Assembly: GCA_035635575.1 (NCBI GenBank)
Contig: DASQAV010000087.1
Span: forward strand, 1 to 22,773
Origin: WS-7 sp035635575
Lineage (GTDB): Bacteria > Eisenbacteria > RBG-16-71-46 > SZUA-252
DNA: 22,773 nt
Direction: 5' to 3'
Position numbers and translations under genes: made by a program. The notes under the pieces are model-generated. The model did no database searches, was not told where the DNA came from, and saw only the letters and a program-made list of their open reading frames with translations. This document shows positions 15,435-22,257 of this stretch, in pieces. The first letter of the stretch is position 1, and every line of letters starts with the position of its first letter.

Positions 15435-16193
15435 ATGACCCCCTCCGAATCTTCCCCGCTCCGCATCCTCGCGATCGGGGCGCATCCCGACGACGTGGAG
15501 ATCAGCTGCGGCGGAACGCTGGCGCTCGCCGCGCGGCAGGGATTCCAGGCCCTGGTTCTGGATCTGACGCGGGGCGAGCTTTCCACCAATGGAACCGTCG
15601 AGGAGCGGGCGAAGGAGGCGGCCCTGGCCGCGCGCGCCCTCGGAATTGCCGACCGGCAAAACGCCGGGCTCCCGGACGGAGGAATCGACTCGCGCGACGC
15701 GGAGCAGGTTCGCCGGGTCGTGCGAATCTTACGTACGCTGCGGCCCTCGGTCCTCTTCACGCACGCTCCGCGGGACCGGCATCCCGATCACGTGGAGGCC
15801 TCGCATCTGGTGGATCGGGCGTGGTACCTGGCCGGCCTCCGGCAGTACGACGGCAAGGAAGGGACGCCCCACCGGGCGGAGGGCCGCTACCACTTCATCT
15901 CGCGGATCACCCTGGAGCCCACGTTCGTCGTGGACATCACGCCGGTGTGGGAGGAGAAGAAGCGCGCGATCCTGTCGCACGGCTCGCAGGTCGGGCGTGG
16001 CCAGGGATCGGTGTCGACGCCCCTCAACGATCCCGACTTCATGGAGCGCATCGAAGCGCGCGCGCGCCACTTCGGCAGCCAGATCGGAGTCCGCTACGGA
16101 GAGCCGTTCCGCTCCACCGAGCCGATCGGCTTTCGATCGCTCGCCGCCCTGATCGGAAGCGCGCGCCCGGAGCCGGGGTCCTTCACGGGCTAG
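15435..16193 (+). CDS. bshB1: BshB1-type bacillithiol biosynthesis deacetylase (LmbE/PIG-L family)
   Basis: A 252-aa zinc-dependent deacetylase. IGAHPDDVE (residues 14-22) supplies zinc ligands and the catalytic Asp, and RHPDH (115-119) the distal His. LTRGELSTNGTVEERAKEAALAA, then NAGLPDG, and the C-terminal ERIEARARHFGSQIGVRYGEPF match the BshB1 subgroup rather than generic LmbE. It would deacetylate GlcNAc-malate to GlcN-malate for bacillithiol. bshA and bshC are not in the window, so an alternative N-acetylglucosamine-derivative substrate remains possible. It begins 7 bp after glpX and its 3' end overlaps the convergent DUF1028-TPR gene by 11 bp. Confidence 0.85.
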   Translation: MTPSESSPLRILAIGAHPDDVEISCGGTLALAARQGFQALVLDLTRGELSTNGTVEERAKEAALAARALGIADRQNAGLPDGGIDSRDAEQVRRVVRILRTLRPSVLFTHAPRDRHPDHVEASHLVDRAWYLAGLRQYDGKEGTPHRAEGRYHFISRITLEPTFVVDITPVWEEKKRAILSHGSQVGRGQGSVSTPLNDPDFMERIEARARHFGSQIGVRYGEPFRSTEPIGFRSLAALIGSARPEPGSFTG

Positions 16194-17331
16194 CGGGCGT
16201 TCCGGACTTCCCTTCCAATGCCGCGCGCTCCCGGTTCCAGCGCGCCAGACGCTCCGTGTAGCGAGCCGCGCCTCCCGAGTATTTCACCGCGCGCTCCATG
16301 GCCAGGATGGCGCGCGTGAGCGATCCCGAGCGGTACTCGGCCTCCGCCAGCGTATCGAAGAGAATCGGATCGCGCGGACGCAGGGAGGCCGCGGTCTTGG
16401 CCAGCCGGACCGCCTCCTCCAGAGCGCGATCGTGGGTGGCGAGAAACCACGCCAGCTCGTTGACCGCGTCCGCATCGCTGGGCTTCCGGGCCACGGCGGC
16501 GCGGAATCCGGCCTCGGCGCTCTGGTACTCGCGTTCCGCCGAGATCGGATCACCTCGGCGTTTCGCGTCGTCCCCGAAGCGCGCGTAGGCCGCCGGCAGG
16601 AACGTCGCGGCGTGCACCGCATAGAGATTCTTCAGGCCCTGCACCGCGTCGGGCGCCGCGTCGACCCGGAGATCGATCAGACGATCGGACCACCCGCTGG
16701 GGCCTCCTCCCTCGCGCACGACGAGGAGCGCCGAGGACTCCACTTCATCCCGGAGGGGCGCGACCGCCTCCGCGGCCTCCACGGCCGCGATCAGACGCTC
16801 GGCCAGGGTTCCCGTCGTCAGCTCGAAGGCCCGGGCCATGGCGTTGAGCGGCTCGGACCCGCGAAGGGCGACCCCCTGGCACACGTACCCTTTCCCGAAC
16901 CGCTCCCCCGACCAGGCGGGGCAGCGGTCTCCGGTGGAAGCGGCCACGCTTCCCCCGCGATCCACCATCGCAATCTGGCGCTCGGCGCGCCGCGCGTCCT
17001 GGGCGAGCAGCGTGTCGAGCACCATGCGCGCGGGGCGGCCCTCGGCGCTCCGCGCGAGCGCCGTCTCCGCGGCGTGAGGATCGGGGAGCTCCAGGGCGAG
17101 CCACGCGCCCGCGCCGGCTCGCGCCTCGATGGAGCGCGCGCCGACGGCGATCCAGCGGGACACCGTCGCGACACCCCATTCCTGCCGGATCGAATCCACG
17201 GCGACGATTCCGAAAGCGGCGGGGGCCGAGGAGGGGGACCCGGGATTCGAAGGGGCCGCGATCGCGGCGTGGGGAGAACAAATCAGGAGCCCAAGGAGCG
17301 CGCTGAGCCCCAGCGCGCGGGGCCCCGCCAT
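16183..17331 (-). CDS. Secreted DUF1028-family protein with C-terminal TPR-like region
   Basis: A 382-aa protein. Residues 1-26 form a signal peptide (hydrophobic core LGLSALLGLLIC, cleavage near AIA-AP), so export is likely. Residues about 39-260 match the DUF1028 Ntn-hydrolase-like family: FGIVAVDS, WGVATVSRWIAVGA, RQIAMVDRGGSVAASTGDRCP, GYVCQGVAL, LAERLIAAVEAAEA, SALLVVREGGG and WSDRLIDLRVD. Residues about 275-370 are helical with TPR-like spacing (ADAVNELAWFLATHDRALEEAVRLAKTA, continued by a second repeat). The catalytic activity of DUF1028 proteins is poorly defined. The ATG shares one base with the transketolase C-half stop (TGATG), which fixes the start. Confidence 0.85.
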   Translation of the reverse strand: MAGPRALGLSALLGLLICSPHAAIAAPSNPGSPSSAPAAFGIVAVDSIRQEWGVATVSRWIAVGARSIEARAGAGAWLALELPDPHAAETALARSAEGRPARMVLDTLLAQDARRAERQIAMVDRGGSVAASTGDRCPAWSGERFGKGYVCQGVALRGSEPLNAMARAFELTTGTLAERLIAAVEAAEAVAPLRDEVESSALLVVREGGGPSGWSDRLIDLRVDAAPDAVQGLKNLYAVHAATFLPAAYARFGDDAKRRGDPISAEREYQSAEAGFRAAVARKPSDADAVNELAWFLATHDRALEEAVRLAKTAASLRPRDPILFDTLAEAEYRSGSLTRAILAMERAVKYSGGAARYTERLARWNRERAALEGKSGTPASP

Positions 17332-18332
17332 CAACGCGAGCGCTTGCGCGCGAGCACGCGCTCGGCCGCGCGCACCACGTCCGGCGACTTGATGCCGAAC
17401 GCGGCCATCAGCTCGTCCTGCTTTCCCGATCGGCCAAAGCGGTCGTGCACCGCCACCAGCTCGACCGGCACCGGATGGCTCTGGACGACCTCTTCCGCGA
17501 CCGCGCTCCCGAGACCTCCGTGGATCTGGTGCTCCTCCGCCGTCACGATCGCGCCGCACTCGCGCGCCGCCTTCGCGATGGCTTCGGTATCCAGCGGCTT
17601 CAGCGTGTGCATGTTGATCACGCGCGCCTGAATCCCCCGGGACTCCAGCTCCTGAGCGGCCACCAGCGCTTCGTAGACCATCACGCCGCACGCGATGATG
17701 GCGAGGTCGGACCCCTCGCGCATCGTGTTCGCCTTCCCGAGCGTGAAGGGCGTGTCCGGCCCGGTCACGACCGGAACGGGCTCGCGGCCGAAGCGGATGT
17801 AGTTGGGATGGGGATCGTCGGCGGCGGCCACCGTGGCCTTCCGGGTCTCCCAGTAATCGCAGGGGACGATCATCTTCATGTTCGGGATGGCGCGTACGAT
17901 CGCGATCTCCTCCATGGCCTGGTGCGTGGCGCCGTCCGGCCCGACGCTGATGCCGCCATGGGCGCCCCCGATCTTCACCGGCAGGTCCGTGTAGGCGACC
18001 GTGACCCGCATCTGGTCCGCGCTCCGGCAGGAGGCGAACGCTCCATAGGTCGCGAGGAAGGGAATCTTCCCCGTGGCGGCCAGCCCTGCGGCCACGCACA
18101 TCATGTTCTGCTCCGCGACCCCGACCTGGATGAACCGGTCCGGGAATTTCTCCGCGAAGAAGGACACGTTGGTCGATCCGGAGAGATCGCCCACCAGCAC
18201 CACGACCTCCGGCCGCTTCTGCCCGAGATCGAGCAGCCCGTGGCCGAAGCCCTCGCGGGTCCGCTTCATCTCGGGCTTGAGGAGCGTCGGCATCGCGGAA
18301 TCCCGCACCGCCGCGGGAGTCGCGCCGCTCAT
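17331..18332 (-). CDS. Transketolase, C-terminal (pyrimidine-binding plus C-terminal domain) subunit
   Basis: A 333-aa protein covering the Pyr and C-terminal domains of a split transketolase. Visible are VVVLVGDLSGSTN, FIQVGVAEQNMMCVAAGLA with the catalytic Glu74 that activates ThDP, ATYGAFASCRSADQMR, GGAHGGISVGPDGATHQAMEEIAIVR and the C-terminal AEEHQIHGGLGSAVAE and HDRFGRSGKQDEL. It pairs with the adjacent N-terminal subunit. It shares an ATGA overlap with that gene, so coupled equimolar synthesis is expected. A second in-frame ATG at codon 14 is an alternative start. Confidence 0.94.
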   Translation of the reverse strand: MSGATPAAVRDSAMPTLLKPEMKRTREGFGHGLLDLGQKRPEVVVLVGDLSGSTNVSFFAEKFPDRFIQVGVAEQNMMCVAAGLAATGKIPFLATYGAFASCRSADQMRVTVAYTDLPVKIGGAHGGISVGPDGATHQAMEEIAIVRAIPNMKMIVPCDYWETRKATVAAADDPHPNYIRFGREPVPVVTGPDTPFTLGKANTMREGSDLAIIACGVMVYEALVAAQELESRGIQARVINMHTLKPLDTEAIAKAARECGAIVTAEEHQIHGGLGSAVAEEVVQSHPVPVELVAVHDRFGRSGKQDELMAAFGIKSPDVVRAAERVLARKRSR

Positions 18333-19231
18333 GCGGCTCTCCTGGCGCCCGGCGCCACTTCCGGCGCGGTGTGGCTTTCGAGCCGCGCGGTCCACTCCTC
18401 GAGCGTGGTCCCCATCTCGCGAAGCGCCTGGTCCGCCTGCTCCTTGCTCGGCGGGATGCCGTGCCACTTGTAGTCGTCCTCCATGAAGGAGACGCCTTTC
18501 CCCATCACGGTGTGCGCGAGCACCACCGAGGGTTTCCCGCGCGCGGCCCGGGCGTCCTCGAATGCCTGGAGCAGCGCCGCCACGTCGTGGCCGTCGGCCT
18601 CGATGACGTTCCAGTTGAAGCTCTTCCATTTATCGTGGAGCGGCGCGATCCCCATGATGTCCTGGACGTCGCCGTCGATCTGCTTCCGGTTGTAGTCGAT
18701 CACCGCGCAGAGGTTGTCGAGCTTGTAGTGCGCCGCGAACATCGCGGCTTCCCAGATCTGTCCCTCCTGCTGCTCCCCGTCCCCCATGACGCAGTAGACG
18801 CGGCGCTCCTTCCCATCCATGCGGGATCCCAGCGCCATGCCGGACGCCACCGAGAGCCCCTGCCCCAGCGAGCCCGAGGAGACTTCGATTCCCGGAGTGT
18901 CGTGCTTGCTGGGATGCCCCTGCAGGTGCCCCTTGAATTGGCGGAAGCCGAGCAGGTCCACGAGGGGAAAGTAGCCGCGCTCGGCCATCAGGGAATAGAT
19001 CACCGGCGTGACATGGCCGATCGAGAAGTGCCACAGATCGCGCGTGGGGTCGTCCAGCTTCTTGGGGTTCACGTTCATCTCGTGGAAGAAGAGGACGGTG
19101 CCGAAGTCGGTGGAGGAGAGCGGTCCCCCGCTGTGACCCGACTGGGAGCGCGCCAGAAGCGCCATGATGTCGCGCCGCACGAACAGAGCGCGCTCCTGGA
19201 GCTCCCCCACGTTCATCGTCAGACGCGGCAT
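18329..19231 (-). CDS. Transketolase, N-terminal (ThDP pyrophosphate-binding) subunit
   Basis: A 300-aa PP domain of a split transketolase. SGHSGGPLS (31-39) contains the active-site His, and GDGEQQEGQIWEAAMFAAHYKLDN carries the Mg/ThDP-binding GDG...E plus Asn motif (150-156 onward). GIEVSSGSLGQGLS and HTVMGKGVSFME are typical. It transfers two-carbon units between sugar phosphates in the non-oxidative pentose phosphate pathway. I chose the ATG at 19231: GAGG lies 5 nt upstream. A GTG at 19264 would add 11 residues without a Shine-Dalgarno. It is the first gene after an 87-bp gap from the epimerase. Confidence 0.94.
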   Translation of the reverse strand: MPRLTMNVGELQERALFVRRDIMALLARSQSGHSGGPLSSTDFGTVLFFHEMNVNPKKLDDPTRDLWHFSIGHVTPVIYSLMAERGYFPLVDLLGFRQFKGHLQGHPSKHDTPGIEVSSGSLGQGLSVASGMALGSRMDGKERRVYCVMGDGEQQEGQIWEAAMFAAHYKLDNLCAVIDYNRKQIDGDVQDIMGIAPLHDKWKSFNWNVIEADGHDVAALLQAFEDARAARGKPSVVLAHTVMGKGVSFMEDDYKWHGIPPSKEQADQALREMGTTLEEWTARLESHTAPEVAPGARRAA

Positions 19232-19275
19232 TCGATCCTCGCTCAAAGGGTGAATTCCCGGCACCCAACGCGTTC

Positions 19276-19305
19276 ACGCTACCGGATGCCGCGTCCCACC
19301 CGCAA
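19276..19305 (-). promoter_or_regulatory. Weak candidate promoter for the split transketolase
   Basis: On the minus strand TTGCGG (19305-19300), an 18-bp spacer and TAGCGT (19281-19276) match the consensus at only 3 of 6 positions each. The location in the 87-bp gap before the transketolase N subunit is appropriate, but the boxes alone would not justify a firm call. Confidence 0.25.
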
Positions 19306-19318
19306 CCAGTTTCCCCCG

Positions 19319-20293
19319 TCACGCGTTGTAGTACATGCGGTCCTTGGGGTTTTGGATGACGCCGGTGCGCACGGCCCGCGCGACCTCCTCGATCCCGTCC
19401 CCGACGCGCTTCGTGGCGCGGAATCCCCACTCCCGCTCGATCCGGTCGAAGCGAACCCGATAGGTTCTCCGGTCCTCCTTCTCCAATTCGATCGTGACGC
19501 GCACGCCCGGCACGTGCGTCTCCAGCTCCTCCTTGAGGTCGCGCAGCTGATAGTTCTCGAGATTGTCGCCGAGGTTCAGGATGGGCAGCTCGTCGGACCG
19601 GAGCGGCCCGTCGATGGCCATCACGAGGCCGCGCGCGATGTCGGTGACGTGGACGAAGGGGCGCCACTGGGATCCGCCGAAGATGGAGACGCGTCCCTCC
19701 CGCACGGCCTGCTGGGCCAGGAAATTGACCCCGAGGTCGAATCGCATCCGCGGGGAGAGCCCGTAGACGGTCCCGAATCGCAGGAGCACCGCCTCGAACC
19801 CCTCGCCCCGCGGCAATTCTAGAATGCCCCGCTCCGCGTGCCAGCGCGTCTCGGCGTAGAGCGAGAGGGGCTTCGTCGGAGATTCCTCGTCCAGGATCTC
19901 GTCGCGCCCCTCGCCGTACACGCTGCAGGTCGATGCGAAGACGAATCGGCGGACTCCCGCCGCCAGCGCGTGCCGCGCGAGGGCGACGGTGGCGGTCCAG
20001 TTCGTCTGGACCGCCAGCTCCTCGTCCTGGGCGCACGCCTTGTCTCCTACGATGGCCGCGAGATGGATCACCGTCTCCACTCCCTCGAGCATCTCGCCGT
20101 GGGAGCGGGGATCGCGAAGATCCGCCTGCCTCACGGTCAGGGTGCCCTCGTGCGCCAGGTCGGTTAGCCCGTGCGCTCCGTGGAGCATGCGGTCCACCAC
20201 GCGCACGTGGGATCCCCGGGCGAGGAGCTGGCGCACGAGCACGGAGCCGATGTAGCCCGCGCCGCCGGTCACGAGGACGGGCGCGCGGCTCAG
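19319..20293 (-). CDS. NAD-dependent epimerase/dehydratase (extended SDR)
   Basis: A 324-aa extended SDR acting on a nucleotide sugar. The N-terminus has VLVTGGAGYIGSVL (GxxGxxG at 10-16). VIHLAAIVGD, the ASTCSVYGEG active-site strand (around 120-129), FGTVYGLSPRMRFDLGVNFLAQ and WRPFVHVTDIARG follow. The catalytic YxxxK appears as YAETR (Tyr146, Arg150), so the Lys is replaced by Arg. No ATG, GTG or TTG lies in frame before the first beta strand. The best start is CTG at 20293, overlapping the methyltransferase stop as CTGA. A GTG at 20272 would delete half of the first strand. The sugar substrate is unknown. Confidence 0.87.
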   Translation of the reverse strand: MSRAPVLVTGGAGYIGSVLVRQLLARGSHVRVVDRMLHGAHGLTDLAHEGTLTVRQADLRDPRSHGEMLEGVETVIHLAAIVGDKACAQDEELAVQTNWTATVALARHALAAGVRRFVFASTCSVYGEGRDEILDEESPTKPLSLYAETRWHAERGILELPRGEGFEAVLLRFGTVYGLSPRMRFDLGVNFLAQQAVREGRVSIFGGSQWRPFVHVTDIARGLVMAIDGPLRSDELPILNLGDNLENYQLRDLKEELETHVPGVRVTIELEKEDRRTYRVRFDRIEREWGFRATKRVGDGIEEVARAVRTGVIQNPKDRMYYNA

Positions 20294-21111
20294 CGTCGCA
20301 CCAGAAGGTGAAGGTGGTGGTCGGCCGCGGACGTGGCGAGCGGGCCCTGAGGACGCAAGGCCACGTCCCACGCGGCCGCGCGCTCGAAGAAGGGTCGAAG
20401 CCGCTCCGATCCGCGCTCCCGCTCGGAAAGCTTCAGCGAAGCATGCCGGTGGAGCGAGTAGAAGAGATTCGATCCGAGGATCCGGCCGGTGAACTGCTCC
20501 CGGGTCTCCTCCAGAAGCGCGCGCTCGCCGAGGACCGCGCAGTAGTAGCCGCTCTCGTGCTGGATTCCGTCCCGGTAGGGGTTGTCCACCGGGTCGCGCA
20601 GGAGATCGCTCGATTCGTTGTTCACCGCGACGAGAAGAAGCCCGCCGGGACCGAGCACGCGCGCGCACTCGCGAAGCGTGGCCGCGCGCACACCGGGAGG
20701 CAGGTGCTCCAGGAGCCCGAGACAGACCACCAGGTCGAAGGAGCCGTCACCGAAGGGGAGCTGGTCGGAGCGAAGGCGGACCAGATCGAGATGGCGCACG
20801 CCGGCGCCGCGCGCCTTGCGGCGGGCGCGGTCCAGCATGCCCGGCGCCAGGTCCCCTCCCACGATCCGGATTCTCGGGCTCAGGCGCAGCGCGACCCGTC
20901 CCGTGCCGACCCCGAGATCCAGGCCGCGGCGAAGCGGGACCCCCTCGATGGCCTCGAGCAGGAGTCCCGTCTCCCATGCATCGTAGGCTTCGTTCACCGC
21001 CCGGGGCTCTCCCTGGCTCAGCACGGAATTCAGCTCGTCTCCGGCCTCGTGACGGGCAACGCTCCAGTAGGATGCCGCGCGCATCGCGTCATAGGTCTCC
21101 CCCGGGCTCAT
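20290..21111 (-). CDS. Class I SAM-dependent methyltransferase
   Basis: A 273-aa protein of the Methyltransf_11/25 type. Motif I is LDLGVGTGRVAL (64-72 core), with the acidic GGDLAPGMLDRAR after strand 2, LPFGDGSFDLVVCLGLLEHLPPG as motifs II-III and RVLGPGGLLLVAVNN after it. An N-terminal helical segment (YWSVARHEAGDELNSVL) may form a substrate lid. The acceptor is not evident. Pairing with the epimerase suggests, but does not show, a glycan or cell-surface sugar role. The frame is open to 21171, but that stretch holds the divergent promoter for the zinc-ribbon gene, so I use the ATG at 21111. GTG precedes it directly, and the Shine-Dalgarno is weak. Confidence 0.85.
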   Translation of the reverse strand: MSPGETYDAMRAASYWSVARHEAGDELNSVLSQGEPRAVNEAYDAWETGLLLEAIEGVPLRRGLDLGVGTGRVALRLSPRIRIVGGDLAPGMLDRARRKARGAGVRHLDLVRLRSDQLPFGDGSFDLVVCLGLLEHLPPGVRAATLRECARVLGPGGLLLVAVNNESSDLLRDPVDNPYRDGIQHESGYYCAVLGERALLEETREQFTGRILGSNLFYSLHRHASLKLSERERGSERLRPFFERAAAWDVALRPQGPLATSAADHHLHLLVRR

Positions 21112-21123
21112 CACGCGGAACCC

Positions 21124-21152
21124 TGGACGAGGGGCAAGGCACTCCGTACAAT
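21124..21152 (+). promoter_or_regulatory. Promoter for the zinc-ribbon gene
   Basis: TGGACG (21124-21129), 17-bp spacer, TACAAT (21147-21152; 5 of 6 to consensus). The predicted transcript start is near 21159, giving a leader of about 54 nt that contains GGAGGGG before the ATG at 21213. Confidence 0.5.
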
Positions 21153-21212
21153 GGCCCCACGCAAACGCCACGCGCGGGTGTACGCGCGCCGAGATCCGGA
21201 GGGGAACCGACG

Positions 21213-21446
21213 ATGCTCGAAACGGAGGAGCTGGTCAGCAACCCGGCCGTGGAATGCCTTCGCTGCGCGAAGCTGTTCGGGCCGGTTCAGATTTTTCATC
21301 TGCGCGAGGATCCTCGCCGCTCGTACGTGCGGTGCCCGCACTGCGGCGCGAAGAATGAGCTGCGCGCCGAGGACCGTTACTGTATCCGCCTCGTCGGGCT
21401 CATCCCCGAGCCCACCCCCGACCGTCCCGGCGGCGAGGTCCGCTGA
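21213..21446 (+). CDS. Small zinc-ribbon protein, 77 aa
   Basis: The ATG is preceded 8 nt upstream by a strong GGAGGGG. The protein has two CxxC knuckles, CLRC (15-18) and CPHCG (41-44), separated by 22 residues, as in rubredoxin-like zinc ribbons. Between them are aromatic and hydrophobic residues (LFGPVQIFHL) typical of the ribbon strands. The C-terminus is Pro/Gly-rich. No enzyme motif or membrane segment is visible. It may be a small nucleic-acid or protein-binding module; no specific function can be given. A longer upstream open frame overlaps the methyltransferase on the opposite strand and is not needed. Confidence 0.82.
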   Translation: MLETEELVSNPAVECLRCAKLFGPVQIFHLREDPRRSYVRCPHCGAKNELRAEDRYCIRLVGLIPEPTPDRPGGEVR

Positions 21447-21493
21447 ACGATTCCGGGCCCGCTCCGGAGCGCATGCGGGCGCGAGAGCCTCCC

Positions 21494-21529
21494 AAAAAAA
21501 TTGGGCCCTTCCCCAAGAGAGAAGGACCC
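21494..21529 (-). terminator. Rho-independent terminator after tRNA-Leu
   Basis: On the minus strand GGGTCCTT and AAGGGCCC form an 8-bp stem with one mismatch and an 11-nt loop. They are followed by AA and seven T residues (plus-strand A tract 21494-21500). It lies 5 bp downstream of the tRNA 3' end, so it should end the secG-tRNA transcript. Confidence 0.85.
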
Positions 21530-21534
21530 AGGAA

Positions 21535-21620
<86 letters not shown>

Positions 21621-21629
21621 TGAATCGGA

Positions 21630-22157
21630 TCACTTTCCTTGCGGAGCGGGCGCACCACCACCGGGCCCTGCCGGCATCGGAGGCGTCTGGGCGGGCGCGC
21701 GATTCGCCGTGCCTGAAGCGGGCGCCGGATTCGACGGCGCGGTGCCCGGAGCGTTCATGGTCCCGGCGCCGGGAAGATTCGAGCCGCCGGGCGCGGGAGC
21801 GCCGCTGCTGGGCGCTCCGGCAGGCGAGCCCTGGATCGGCGCGGACGTTCCCTCGGCCGGTTTCTGCTGCCCGCGCCTGCGCGCTTCTTCCTGGATGAGG
21901 CTACGGCGTCCCGAGGTTCTCGACGCCTGAAGCCCGAGGGTCAGCGACGTGACAAAGAAGAGGACCGCGAGGGTGGTCGTCGCGCGGCTCAGGAAGCTCG
22001 CGGCGCCACGCCCTCCGAAGAGTGTCTGGGACGAACCGGCGCCAAACGTACCTGCCAGCCCCCCTCCCTTGCCGGATTGAAGCAGGATCGCCGCCATCAG
22101 GGCGATGCAAACCGCGATGTGAAGCGCTTGTATCAGGGCTATCAGAAATCCCGGCAT
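21630..22157 (-). CDS. secG: Preprotein translocase subunit SecG, with long Pro/Gly/Ala-rich tail
   Basis: A 175-aa protein. Residues 1-78 are a standard SecG: TM1 (about 3-26, LIALIQALHIAVCIALMAAILLQ split by no charge), then the conserved cytoplasmic SGKGGGLAGTFG and LFGGRGAASFLSRAT, and TM2 (about 61-77). It stimulates SecYEG protein export. Residues about 88-175 are a low-complexity Pro/Gly/Ala/Ser tail absent from short SecGs such as the 110-aa E. coli protein. GGAGG lies 9 nt before the ATG. It has its own promoter, is downstream of tpiA, and is followed by tRNA-Leu. Confidence 0.93.
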   Translation of the reverse strand: MPGFLIALIQALHIAVCIALMAAILLQSGKGGGLAGTFGAGSSQTLFGGRGAASFLSRATTTLAVLFFVTSLTLGLQASRTSGRRSLIQEEARRRGQQKPAEGTSAPIQGSPAGAPSSGAPAPGGSNLPGAGTMNAPGTAPSNPAPASGTANRAPAQTPPMPAGPGGGAPAPQGK

Positions 22158-22200
22158 CCGAAAACGCCTCCATTCTTCGCTAGGTACGGGTCAGACGGGT

Positions 22201-22230
22201 AGATTAGCACGCGCTCTCGGGGAGGGTCAA
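22201..22230 (-). promoter_or_regulatory. Promoter for secG-tRNA-Leu
   Basis: On the minus strand TTGACC (22230-22225), an 18-bp spacer and TAATCT (22206-22201), preceded by TGC as an extended -10 element. The -10 hexamer is identical to that of the rplM promoter. The predicted start near 22194 gives a leader of about 37 nt. Confidence 0.6.
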
Positions 22231-22257
22231 ATCGGGGCGGCGCCCGCGGCTCCGGCC

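Noticed and set aside
21112..21171. Twenty-residue extension of the methyltransferase
   Set aside because: The region holds the divergent zinc-ribbon promoter, and the extension has no family match.
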